Assembly (NCBI RefSeq): GCF_033118175.1
Contig: NC_083692.1
Coordinates: 86,953,501-87,017,500, forward strand
DNA length: 64,000 nt
Direction: 5' to 3'
From: Dama dama
Lineage: Eukaryota > Chordata > Mammalia > Artiodactyla > Cervidae
The position numbers and the translations under genes are program-made. Each line of letters opens with the position of its first letter. Position 1 is the first letter of the stretch. A model generated the notes under the pieces. That model saw nothing but the letters and a program-made list of their open reading frames with translations. It made no database searches and was not told the origin of the DNA. Of this stretch, positions 35,272 through 45,229 are shown one piece after another.

Positions 35272-35995
35272 GGCATGGAAGGGCCAAGGACCAGCCACGC
35301 ATTACAGGTGAAAGGGGCTCACATCCTGGGAGGGGCCCCCCGCCCCCCTGGTCAGACGAGGGGGGCGCCAAGAGGACCGAGGGTCAGAGCACGGAGGGGC
35401 AGGAGGAGTGAAGAGAGGAGGTGGTCCGGAAGCAGCCCGCAGGCTGGCAGCCAGGCCCAGGCCCAGGGGGCTGAGGGACGTCTCCTGATGAGCGTGGACG
35501 GGGTAAGGGGCAGAAGCCAGGAGGAACTAGCGGAGGTCAGAAGGTTCTGGAGTTGGAGAAGATGGCAAACGGGATCGTGAAGCTCTCTGCCGTCTGTGTG
35601 GGTGTGAGGGGACGGCAAAGAGAGGACCCCGTTTCAGGGAGATACAGCGGCAGGTGTCTACTCCTCTTTAAGAGGAGCGGAGGGTCCCCGACTTGGGGGG
35701 ACTCGGTTCGGGGCTGTTAGGAAGGAGTCCCAGGGCCGCCGGACCAAAAGAAAGTCGAGCGGACCGTCCCCCTGCCCCACCTCAGCCAAAGTGCGCGGGG
35801 CGCGCGACTCAGCTGCGGCCATCCGAGGCCAGCATCTTGGCGGCGGCGGCGGCGGCAGCGGCAGGAGGGGGAAGACGGCGGCAGGAGGGGGAAGGCAGCG
35901 GCGAGGGCACCGTTACTCCGGAACCAAAACGCGCAGCGCCGGAACCCCGGGAGCCGGAGAGCGGACCCGCCTCCCGCGACGCCATGTTGGAAGAG
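35272..35995 (-). other. MAP2K5: MAP2K5 5' UTR (approximate extent)
   Basis: GC-rich sequence upstream of the MAP2K5 start codon, taken as 5' UTR up to the YY1-type site near 35,981-35,990, where transcription may begin. The true start site cannot be read from sequence and an untranslated upstream exon is possible. An ATG at 35,300-35,302 is out of frame with the main start and opens a frame that overlaps it (weak context), so it could act as an overlapping upstream ORF. A run of CCG repeats on this strand (about 35,840-35,862) is typical of a structured GC-rich leader. Confidence 0.5.
35978..35991 (-). promoter_or_regulatory. YY1-type site near the likely MAP2K5 start
   Basis: On the minus strand the sequence reads CCAACATGGCGTCG, which fits the YY1 core AAnATGGCG. 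Sites of this type usually sit just downstream of the transcription start in TATA-less CpG promoters. Occupancy is inferred, not shown. Confidence 0.5.
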
Positions 35996-36007
35996 GGCAG
36001 CTCCCGG

Positions 36008-36042
36008 CCGGCCCCGCCCCCGCGCGTCGCGGGGCGGGACCA
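36008..36042. promoter_or_regulatory. GC boxes (Sp/KLF-type)
   Basis: CCCCGCCCCC and GGGGCGGGAC lie about 30-50 bases upstream of the YY1-type site with respect to MAP2K5. Both match Sp/KLF consensus sites. Confidence 0.5.
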
Positions 36043-36149
36043 GAGGAGCAAGTGCTTGGTGCTGGGGCTGGAGGGAGGATGTCAAGTGGAATGCTCTGTT
36101 GCTAGACCCGAGAGGTCGCGAAGTGACCATCCACGGAGACGGCCCTTTC

Positions 36150-37284
36150 CTTTCCCGATCCTCATTAAAGTCGTCAAGGTAAAAGCAGCTAACAAAAGAA
36201 GGAGGAAAGTGAATTAGGGCAGGGGTCCGCCAAAAGCCGGTTGATGACTTCAAATGCGTACTGTTTGTCTGTACAGAAGGCTAGAAAAATAGAACTGCAG
36301 CTCTCGTTAATTCCTGCCCGTGTACTTAAATATTCGCGGAGTTTGTGCATAAAATGATCAAGAACAAGGTTTCCTTGTTTCCTTCTTCCAAGATACAGAT
36401 CTAGAGATCATCTGTCTCCCAAATGAGTAATGTGACTGTGTATTTTTCAGTGAGGTTCTTTACCCCACGGTTGCCCTAAAATAGCAAACAGCCCCCTATT
36501 GAAAAGCAACAGGAAAGAAATTCAGTGAAGAGGTTAAACTGCCTAGGGACATTTGGAGTTGTGGCATCTTCTTTTCCTATTAAACCGTTGAAAAAAATAT
36601 CCTAGACAGCCCATAAATTTTCACCTAGACAGCAATGTTTACACAATCGGTGATGTCACAGGTAGTAGTAATAACCCTTGATTATTTTTAAATGCCTTGT
36701 TAACCTCAGATTTTTAAATGCACAATTTTGTTGATCTATGACGCCTATATGGAAATTCGTTTACAAATTGTTTCGTCCTTTATCTCTAAGAAAAATCTAC
36801 ATATCGCTTTACATTGGGGGACTGAAATTTGTATAAATTCGGGCGAGCAGTGTTATTTACCTCCAACAGTCAGTTGATGAATGCAACCAAAAAAAAAAAA
36901 AAAAAATCATTTAAATATTTGTCAGTTTTGATATAATACGAATTTTTCTGCACATTTTCTCTACCTACGTTCCTTTTATATTTAATTTGAAAGTCCATTG
37001 TAGGAGATAAATTATCTCTTTTCAGTTATTGTAAATTAATAGCTTAGGTAGAAATTCATTTAGTCAGATCCTCCAGATAGTCAAAGAATTGCCCCTTTCC
37101 ACCTGCACATCAGTCTGTGAAAAATAAATCGTTTGTTCAAGGTCCCCATACACTTTTTATTGAAAGTTCATTTCCTATTATTTGAAAAAATAGACCACAA
37201 AACCAGAGATTTTCTATGAACTCATAATTTGTTAAAATGGCTTTTTTATTCATAGTACTATGGGGAAAACCAACTCAATTTGTA
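36150..37284. other. Intergenic upstream of MAP2K5, nothing recognised
   Basis: AT-rich, an A-run at 36,889-36,906. No repeat family or gene identified. Confidence 0.4.
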
Positions 37285-37650
37285 CTTTCAATTCTTTTGG
37301 ATATATACCCACAAGTAGAATTGCTGGATCATATTCTATTTTTAATTTTTTTGTGCAGCTGCCATATTCCACAATGGCTGCACTATTTTACATTCCCACC
37401 AGTAGCCCAAGGGTTGTAATTTCTTCACATCTTCACCAACACTTGTTATTTTCTGTATTTTTGTTAGAAGCCATGTTCCCATGCGTATGAGGTGATATCT
37501 CACTGGGGTGGTTTGCATTTCCCTAGTGACTAGCGATGTTCATGTTTTCGTAAACTTGTTGGCCATTTGTATATCTTCTTTGGAGAAGTGTCTATTCAAG
37601 TCCTTTGCCCACTTTTTAATTGGGTTGTTTATCTTTTTTGTTATGAAGTA
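37285..37650 (-). mobile_element. L1 ORF2 end, reversed
   Basis: TTTGGATATATACCCACAAG, CATATTCCACAATGGCTGCA, ATGAGGTGATATCTCACTGG and CTTTGCCCACTTTTTAATTG are L1 antisense hallmarks. Truncated both sides. Confidence 0.85.
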
Positions 37651-37824
37651 TTTTTTTAATGAAGAAAATTAACATTTTACTGCTACATCGATTCATAGAG
37701 GTTTTCTTTCATCACTTTTTACTTTGCTACCCATCACAAATCCTTAACCCAGAATCCTTGATCCCTTCTGAATGCTTCACATATATTATCCCAGTATTAT
37801 ATTCATGCTATATTTCTCTCTTAA

Positions 37825-38190
37825 ACTTCTGTTTCCATTCTTGCCACTGCTAACAACAGTCTATTCTCATCGCAATTACCAAGGTTAGATCAAGTCACTC
37901 CTTTGGTTAAAACTCTCCTGATCACCTCCTAACTTGCACAGAATAAAAACTAAAGTCCTTTCCTTGGACTGGAAAACTCTATACAGTCTGCCCTCCACAC
38001 CTCCTGGCTTTAAGAGCTCTCAAACTTCATTCACACCAGCCTCTTTCTCAGTGTTCCTTGAATGCATCAGGCATCCCACCTCAGGGCCTTTGCATTTGCC
38101 CTTTTCTCTCCCTGGATTGCTTTTATCCAGATATCCACATGGTTCACTCCCTCACCTTTTGCAGATCTTAACTTAAAAATCACCTTCTTG
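37825..38190 (+). mobile_element. L2 LINE 3' part (left of the SINE)
   Basis: CAAGTCACTCCTTTGGTTAA, CCTCAGGGCCTTTGCATTTG, AGATATCCACATGGTTCACT: a clear L2 match. Confidence 0.75.
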
Positions 38191-38484
38191 GAGACTTCCG
38201 TGGTGGTCCAGTGACTGGGACTCTGTGCTCCCAGTGTGTGTGTGGGGGGGAGGGGTAGTCAGAGAATTGGATCCCACATGCTGCAACTAGGGGTTCCTCA
38301 AGCCACAACTTAAAGATCCCACATGTCACAACTGAAAAAAAAAAAAAAAAAAAGATTCTGCATGCCTCAGCTAAAGATCCTGCATGTCACAGCTAAAGGA
38401 ACCCACATGCCACAGCAAGGATCAAAGATCTTGTGTGCTGCAACTGAGACCAGGTGCAGCCAAATAAATAAATAATCTTTTAAA
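38191..38484 (+). mobile_element. CHR-type SINE inserted in L2
   Basis: GACTTCCGTGGTGGTCCAGT head, repeated 'AAGATCC(T)GCATG' body units, an internal A-run and (AAAT)n tail. TSD AAATCACCTTCTTG (38,177-38,190) and AAATCAACTTCTTG (38,485-38,498). Confidence 0.85.
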
Positions 38485-38498
38485 AAATCAACTTCTTG

Positions 38499-38790
38499 TT
38501 GAGGTATTCCTTTAGCTCACTATTAAAAATCCACCCCAAGCCCACCCCACCCACAGATGCAGTCCTGCAGGTGTGCATGATGCCTGGTCCCCTTCCCTAA
38601 TTTACTTTTCTCCTAACACTCATCACAATCTACCATGCCACAGGTTTCACTCCTGTGTTTGTCTCCACACTAATCTATGACGTGTTTTATTCACTGCTGT
38701 ATCCCTAGTACCTAAAATAGTACCTGGCACACAGTGGGCACTTTAATATTTGCTGAATGGATGAATGAATGAATAAGTGGGTTTTGGAGG
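38499..38790 (+). mobile_element. L2 LINE 3' end (right of the SINE)
   Basis: Continues the L2: GTTTTATTCACTGCTGTATC, AATAGTACCTGGCACACAGT, and the diagnostic GAATGGATGAATGAATGAAT tail. Confidence 0.8.
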
Positions 38791-39008
38791 CAAAGTAGAT
38801 TGACTAATACAAATGCAACTACCGTGTGTATCTCCTGCCTGTCTTGAGCCTCAGTTGTTCCTCTGCCTTCCCACTGCCTTCACCCCCACCATCGCTGAGG
38901 CTGAGACAACAAACATTACAGACTCCCATTGAACCACAAACTTCATAACATGTCGATTGCCTCCTGTGTTCAAGAATTCCACTTGCCTCCTTCAGCGCCT
39001 AGTGTCCC

Positions 39009-39328
39009 TGCATTGTTCAGTCTGTCCGACTCTTTGTTGACCCCATTGACTGCAGCACACCAGGCTTCCCTGTCCTTCACCATCTCCCAGAGTTTGCTCA
39101 AACTCATGTCCATTGAGTCGGTGATGCCATCCAGCCATCTCATCCTCTGTCATCCCCTTCTCCTCCCGCCCTCAATCTTTCCCAGCATCAGGGTCTTTTC
39201 CAGTGAGTCGGCTCTTCGCATCTGCTGACCAGAGTATTGGAGCTTCAGCTTCAGCATCAGTCCTGCCAATGAATATTCAGGGTTGATTTCCTTTAGGACT
39301 GACCGGTCCTTGCTGTCCAAGGCATACA
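39009..39328 (-). mobile_element. BovB 3' end, reversed
   Basis: GACTGCAGCACACCAGGCTT, CATGTCCATTGAGTCGGTGA and CAATGAATATTCAGGGTTGA. About 320 bases of the BovB 3' UTR and ORF end, strongly 5'-truncated. Confidence 0.88.
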
Positions 39329-39343
39329 ACATTCAAATACTTG

Positions 39344-39500
39344 ATTTGGGGATTCTTTTTTCTTTTTCTTTTCTCCTCCCCTGCCCCACCCTCAGCCACA
39401 CTGCTGAGCTGGCAGGATCTCAGTTCCCTGATCAGAGATCAAACCCAGCCCCAGCAGTGATGGCACCAAGTGCTAACTAGTGGACCACCAGGGAATTCCC
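39344..39500 (-). mobile_element. CHR-type tRNA-Glu SINE, reversed
   Basis: TTTCTTTTTCTTTTCTCC (reversed tail), CTCAGTTCCCTGATCAGAGA and GTGGACCACCAGGGAATTCC. TSD AATACTTG (39,336-39,343 and 39,501-39,508). Confidence 0.8.
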
Positions 39501-39508
39501 AATACTTG

Positions 39509-39765
39509 TTGATTTTCATTTAAAGGAATATGATGAGAATAGAGGATGGAAAGAGTAACTTTCTAGTGGAAAAACCTGGCAGACACCATCCAAACCAACT
39601 GATCAAGGTTATCATCTTCTTTGATGTCATGTACTCTCTGATATGATGCAATAAATAGGGCATTTGACCTGTGGGGTCTTCTTCCCAAAACTCATTACAT
39701 CAATCTAATCATGAGAAAACCATCAGACAAATCCAAACTGAGGGACATTATACAAAATATCTGAC
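39509..39765 (+). mobile_element. Old L1 3' UTR, part 1 of 3
   Basis: CTAGTGGAAAAACCTGGCAG, GATGTCATGTACTCTCTGAT and CATCAGACAAATCCAAACTG. The same element resumes at 41,596 and again at about 43,503. Confidence 0.7.
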
Positions 39766-41595
39766 AGTTCAGTTCAGTTCAGTCACTCAGTCGTGTCTGA
39801 CTCTTTGCGACCCCATGAACTGCAGCACACCAGGCCTCCCTGTCCATCACCAACTCTTGGAGTTTACTCAAACTCATGTCCATTGAGTTGGTGATGCCAT
39901 CCAGCCATCTCATCCTCTGTCGTCCCCTTCTCTTCCTGCCCCCAAATCCCTCCCAGCATTAGGGTCTTTTCAAATGAGTCAACGCTTCACATGAGGTGGC
40001 CAAAGTACTGGAGTTTCAGCTTTAGCATCAGTCCTTCCAATGAACACCCAGGACTGATCTCCTTTAGGATGGACTGGTTGGATCTCCTTGCAGTCCAAAG
40101 GACTCTCAAGAGTCTGTTCCAACATCACAGTTCAAAAGCATCAATTTTTCCGTGCCCAGCTTTCTTCACAGTCCAACTCTCATATCCATACCTGACCACT
40201 GGAAAAACCATAGCCTTGACTAGATGGACCTTTGCTGGCAAAGTAATTTCCCTGCTTTTTAATGTGCTGTCTAGGTTGGTCATAACTTTCCTTCCAAGGA
40301 GTAAGCATCTTTTAATTTCATGGCTGCAATCACTATCTACAGTGATTTTGGAGCCCCCCAAAATAAAGTCTGACACTGTTTCCACTGTTTCCCCATCTAT
40401 TTCCCATGAAGGGATGGGACCAGATGCCATGATCTTAGTTTTCTGAATGTTGAGCTTTAAGCCAGCATTTTCACTCTCCTCTTTCACTTTCATCAAGAGG
40501 CTTTTTAGTTCCTCTTGACTCTCTGCCATAAGGGTGGTGCCATCTGCATATCTGAGGTTATTGGTATTTCTCCCAGCAATCTTGATTCCAGCTTGTGCTT
40601 CTTCCAGCCCAGCATTTCTCATGATGTACTCTGCATATAAGTTAAATAAGTAGGGTGACAATATACAGCCTTGACGTACTCCTTTTGCTATTTGGAACCA
40701 GTCTGTTGTTCCATGTCCAGTTCTAACTGTTGCTTCCTGACCTGCATACAGGTTTCTCAAGAAGCAGGTCAGGTGGTCTGGTATTCCCATCTCTTTCAGA
40801 ATTTTCTACAGTTTATTGTGATCCACACAGTCAAAGGCTTTGGCATTGTCAATAAAGCAGAAATAGATGTTTTTCTGGAACTCTCTTGCTTTTTCGATGA
40901 TCCAGCAGATGTTGGCAATTTGATCTCTGGTTCCTCTGCCTTTCCTAAAACCAGCTCGAACATATGAATTTCACTGTTCTTATATTGCTGAAGCCTGGCT
41001 TGGAGAATTTTGAGCATTACTTTACTAGCATGTGAGATGAGTGCAATTGTGCGGTAGTTTGAGCATTCTTTGGGATTGCCTTTCTTTGGGATTGGAATGA
41101 AAACTGACCTTTTCCACTCCTGTGGCCACTGCTGAGTTTTCCAAATTTGCTGGCATTTTGAGTGCAACACTTTCACAGCATTATCTTTCAGGATTTGAAA
41201 TAGCTCAACTGGAATTCCATCACCTCCACTAGCTTTGTTCGCAGTGATGCTTTCTAAGGCCCACTTGACTTCACATTCCAGGATGTCTGGCTCTAGGTGA
41301 ATGATCACACCATCGTGATTATCTGGGTCATGAAGATCTTTTTTGTACAGTTTTTCTGTGTATTCTTGCCACCTGTTCTTAATATCTTCTGCTTCTGTTA
41401 GGTCCATACCATTTCTGCCCTTTATCAAACCTGTTTTTGCATGAAATGTTCCCTTGGTATCTCTGATTTTCTTGAAGAGATCTCTAGTCTTCCCCATTCT
41501 GTTGTTTTCCTCTATTTCTTTGCATTGATCGCTGAGGAAGGCTTTCTTATCTCTCCTTGCTATTCTTTGGAACTCTGCATTAGTACTCCTCAAAA
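39766..41595 (-). mobile_element. BovB LINE, reversed, the longest copy here
   Basis: 1.83 kb, starting with the reversed GTTCAGTTCAGTTCAGTCAC tail. On the minus strand, 40,796-41,608 and 40,125-40,790 are two open stretches of the ORF2 region separated by a frame break. They contain NKASGGDGIPVELFQIL, IPIPKKG, KGVRQGCILSPYLFNLY and FPVVRYGYESWTVKK. The catalytic box reads RYADGTTL, with Gly in place of the second Asp, so the reverse transcriptase is dead. Inserted into the old L1 3' UTR (AGTACTCC resumes at 41,596). Confidence 0.93.
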
Positions 41596-41861
41596 CTGTC
41601 AAGGTCATAAAAAACTAAGGAAGTGTCACAGACCTGAGGAGACAAAGGAGATATGATGATTAAATGTATTATGGGATCCTCAATATAATCCTAGAACAGA
41701 AAAAGGAAGAGTAATAAAAAAGCAGTGATATGGAATCAAGTTTGGAGTTTAGTTAATAATACAGTAATATACCAATGTTGACCTTTCAGTACTGTACAAT
41801 GATTATGTAAAATGCTTACATCAGGGGTATAGACCTATCAGAAATCGTATGGACCTGAGGG
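41596..41861 (+). mobile_element. Old L1 3' UTR, part 2 of 3
   Basis: TACTCCTCAAAACTGTCAAG, GTATTATGGGATCCTCAATA and GAGTTTAGTTAATAATACAG continue the element from 39,765. The next BovB begins at about 41,862. Confidence 0.72.
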
Positions 41862-43502
41862 AAGCAGAAGATATTAAGAAGAGGTAGCAAGAATACATAC
41901 AAGAATTTTACAAAAAAGTTTTAATGTCTTAATGACAGATTTTAATGTCTTAATGACCCATTAAGACCCATATTAATGTCTTAATAACCACAATGCTGTG
42001 ATCACTCACCTAGAGCCAGACCTCCTGGAGTGTGAAGTCAAGTGGGCCTTAGGAAGCATCACTACAAGCAAAGCTAGTGGAGGTGATGGAATTCCAGGAG
42101 AGCTATTTCAAATCCTAAAAGATGATGCTGTTAAAGTGCTGCATTCAATATGCCAGCAAATTTGGAACTCAGCAGAGGTCACAGGGCTGGAAAAGGTGAG
42201 TTTTCATTCCAATTCCAAAGAAGGGCAATGCCAAAGAATGTTCAAACTACTGCGCAATTGCACTCATTTCACATGCCAGCAAGGTAATGCTCAAAATCCT
42301 TCAAACTAGGCTTCAACAGTATATGAACTGAGAACTTCCAGATGTACAAGCTGGATTTAGAAAAGGCAAAGAAGCCAGAGATCAAATTGCCACCATCTGT
42401 TGGATCATAGAAAAAGCTAGAGAATTTCAGAAAAATATCTACTTCTGCTTCATTGACTACACTAAAGCCTTTGTGTAGATCACAACAAACTAAAAAATGC
42501 TTAAAAAGATAGAAATACCAGACCACCTTACTTGCCTCAGAAGCAACATTTAGAATGGGACATGGAACAATGGACTGGTTCCAAATAGGGAAAGCAGTAC
42601 ATCAAGGCTGTATATTGTCACCTTGCTTATTTAACTTATATACAGAGTACTTCATATGAAATACTGGGCTGGATGAAGCACAAGCTGGAATCATGATTGC
42701 TGGGAGAAATATCAATAACGTTAGATATGCACCTCACTTATGGCAGAAAGGGAATAGGAATTAAAGACCCTCTTGTTGAAGATGAAAGAGGAGAGTGAAA
42801 AAGCTGGCTTAAAACTCAATATTCGAAAAAGTAAGATCATGGCATCTGGTCCCATCACTTCATGGCAAATAGATAGGAAAACAATGAAAACAGTGACAGA
42901 CTTTATTTTCCTGGGCTCCAAAATCACTGCAGATGGTGAAGTTAAAAGATGCTTTTGAAATTAAAAGATGCTTGATCCTTGGCAGAAAAACAATGGCAAA
43001 CCTGGACAGTGTATTAAAAAGCAGAGACATTACTTTGGCTAGAAAGGTCTATGTAGTCAAAGCTATGGTTTTTTCAGTAGTCATATATGGATCTGAGAAC
43101 TGGACAATAAAAAAGGCTGAGCACTGAAGAACTGATGCCTTCAAACTGTTGTGCTGGAGAAAACTCCTGAGAGTCCCTTGGACTGCAAGGTGATCAAACC
43201 CATCAATCCTAAAGGAAATCAACCCTGAATGTTCCTTGGCAGGACTGATCCTAAAGCTGAAGCTCCAATACTTTGGCCACCTGATGCAAAGAAGTGACTA
43301 ATTGGAAGAGACCCTGATAATGGGAAAGGTTGAAGGCAGGAGGAGAAAGAGATGACAGAGGATGAGATGGTTGGATGGCATCACCAACTCAATGGACATG
43401 AGTTTGAGCAAACTCCGGGGAATAGTGAAGGACAGGGAAGCATGGTGTGCTGCAGTCCATGGGGTTGCAAAGAGTCAGACACAACTGAGCAACTGAACAG
43501 CA
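41862..43502 (+). mobile_element. BovB LINE, forward, decayed
   Basis: From GGACCTGAGGGAAGCAGAAG to the tail CACAACTGAGCAACTGAACA. Peptides include SITTSKASGGDGIP, FKLLRNCTHF, KSKIMASGPITSWQIDRKTM and FLGSKITADGEV. Many indels, and the region around the YADD box is deleted (ATATGCACCTCACTTATGGC), so it is older than the neighbouring reversed BovB. Head-to-head with it. Confidence 0.9.
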
Positions 43503-43605
43503 ATATTACGGTGATCTGGGTGAAGGTATATGGAAACTCTCTGTACTGTAGTGCAACTTTTCGATAAACCTAAAGTTTTTCCAAAATAAAGTGTTTTTTA
43601 AAAGG
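43503..43605 (+). mobile_element. Old L1 3' UTR, part 3 of 3
   Basis: GGAAACTCTCTGTACTGTAG, ATAAACCTAAAGTTTTTCC and CAAAATAAAGTG form the L1 3' terminus. Completes the host element begun at 39,509. Confidence 0.65.
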
Positions 43606-43912
43606 AAGTTGCGTTGCTATACACCTCCAATAATGTCTCAGAAATTTTAATTTTTAAAAGATATCATTTAGAATAACAATAACAACTAAAAAATAAACAA
43701 CATTTTCCTCATAGGGCTAATATCCATTAATTTAGAAAAGAATATGGAGAAGCATGGACAAAAGTGATAAGAGACCAACCCCTGAAAGTGTGATGGGAAA
43801 GTCTACACTTTTGTGTTGTGGCAGGAGTGGAAAAAGGACAGTGAGAGCAATTTCAGCAGCATGCAGAAGCAGAAACAACAGTTCAACAGATACACATAGA
43901 ACACCAAGTATG
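43606..43912. other. Intergenic, nothing recognised
   Basis: AT-rich sequence between the L1 3' end and a SINE. No feature seen. Confidence 0.35.
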
Positions 43913-44137
43913 TGCTATGGATTTTGTATTTTTTAATCATTTATTTTATTTTTGGCTGCACTGGGTCTCCATTACTGCTCGCGGGCTTTCTTTAGTTACA
44001 GCAAGCTGGGCTACTCTCTTGCTGTGGAGCACAAGCTCCAGGTGTGCATGCTCAGTAGTTGTGATGCAAGGGCTTAGTTGCTCAGCTGCCATGTGGAATC
44101 TTCCTGACCAGAGATCAAACTCGTGTCCCCTGCATCG

Positions 44138-44170
44138 GTAAACGCGATGTAAACGTGACGTAAACGTGAA
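44138..44170 (+). repeat. Three tandem 11-base units
   Basis: GTAAACGCGAT, GTAAACGTGAC, GTAAACGTGAA in a row at the left junction of the Bov-tA with the CHR-type SINE. Each unit has one or two CpGs. Likely tail-end expansion of the inserted SINE; origin uncertain. Confidence 0.8.
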
Positions 44171-44366
44171 GTCGCTCAGTCGTGTCTGACTCTTCAAGGC
44201 CCCATGGGCTGTAGCCCGCCAGGCTTCTCTGTCCATGGGGATGTTCCAGGCAAGAATACTGGAGTGGGTTGCCATTTCCTTCTCCAGCGGATCGTCCCGA
44301 TCTAGGGACCGAACTTGGGTCTCCCGCATGGCAGGCAGACTCTTTACCCTCTGCGCCCCAGGGACG
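44171..44366 (-). mobile_element. Bov-tA SINE, reversed, nested in a CHR-type SINE
   Basis: GTCGCTCAGTCGTGTCTGAC, GGCAAGAATACTGGAGTGGG and GGCAGACTCTTTACCCTCTG. Left and right edges look like GCATCGG / GCTCTGG, a possible short TSD. Confidence 0.82.
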
Positions 44367-44689
44367 ATACTGCTCTGGTGGGTGGATTCTTAACCATTGG
44401 ACCACCAAGGAGGTCCCTATGCTATGGATTTTAGATGCTCTAACATGAATTAAATTTACTAATTTGTGATGTCATTGGATTGAATTTCTACCTAATACAT
44501 TTTCCCTAAGGTAGAGTAGGCTGGTGTTACTGAAAATCATGTAAGTTTTATTATTTCCTTCTTTTGATCATTTAAAGGCATCTATATTATTTTCTTTGTG
44601 TTAACGAATAAAATATATCTCACATTTTTGTGAGGCTTTAGAGCTTGCAAAGCTCTAAAACATCTCCCTTTGTTACCCTGTGCATCATA

Positions 44690-44860
44690 GGAAAGTATAG
44701 AGTAATGCTTAAGAACTTGGATTCTGTAGACAGATTACAGAAACTGGAATAACACTCATCATGTGTGTTGATATAAGTCTTGAGTAAGACTTCTTGGTTT
44801 CCACAGCTTTAAAAATGGGGTAAAAATAGTGTCTAATTCATAGAATTGTTAGGAGAGGAT
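44690..44860 (+). mobile_element. MIR SINE
   Basis: AATGCTTAAGAACTTGGATT, then TTAAAAATGGGGTAAAAATA and TTCATAGAATTGTTAGGA. The BovB fragment begins directly after it. Confidence 0.6.
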
Positions 44861-44865
44861 TCCGT

Positions 44866-45136
44866 TCAGTTCAGTTCAGTTCAGTCACTCAGTCGTGTCC
44901 AACTCTTCATGACCGCATGAACTGTAGCATGCCAGGCCTCCCTGTCCATCACCAACTCCCGGAGTCTACCCAAACCCATGTCCATCGAGTCGGTGATGCC
45001 ATCCAACCGTCTCATCCTCTGTCGTTCCCTTCTCCTCCTGCCCCCAATCCCTCCCAGCATCAGGGTCTTTTCAGATGAGTCAGCTCTTTGCATCAGGTGG
45101 CCAAAATATTGGAGTTTCAGCTTCAACATCAAGTGC
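44866..45136 (-). mobile_element. BovB 3' end, reversed
   Basis: GTTCAGTTCAGTTCAGTTCA tail, GCATGCCAGGCCTCCCTGTC, CATCGAGTCGGTGATGCCAT, AGTTTCAGCTTCAACATCA. Only the last 270 bases of the element. Confidence 0.9.
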
Positions 45137-45229
45137 TTGATCTGGGACCCAGCACAAATGAACAATATGTAAGTGTTAGATAAACTCCATATTGTATATT
45201 ATATATACTAAGAAGGCTCTAATTTTCCT

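Larger units (their letters stand above)
35300..36130 (-). promoter_or_regulatory. MAP2K5: MAP2K5 CpG-island promoter
   Basis: A dense CpG island with (GGC)n runs near 35,839-35,863 and GC boxes between about 36,008 and 36,042. There is no evident TATA box. The sequence immediately left of the island is an L2 fossil and the sequence right of it is AT-rich, so the island stands out sharply. This is the expected housekeeping-type promoter of the minus-strand MAP2K5 gene. Confidence 0.85.
43926..44419 (-). mobile_element. CHR-type SINE, reversed, interrupted by Bov-tA
   Basis: TTTTTGGCTGCACTGGGTCT and GCTGCCATGTGGAATCTTCC on the left, and GGATTCTTAACCATTGGACC on the right of the inserted Bov-tA. 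TSD TGCTATGGATTTT (43,913-43,925 and 44,420-44,432), exact. Confidence 0.85.

Noticed and set aside
35693..36253. Open frames of 174 and 178 codons on opposite strands across the MAP2K5 promoter
   Set aside because: CpG islands are poor in stop codons. The two frames overlap, are low-complexity (poly-Ala, Arg, Pro) and match no known protein; the region is promoter and 5' UTR.
40125..41608. Long minus-strand frames (221 and 270 codons) as possible host genes
   Set aside because: They are BovB endonuclease/RT sequence (ASGGDGIP, QGCILSP motifs) broken by a frameshift and a YADG active site.
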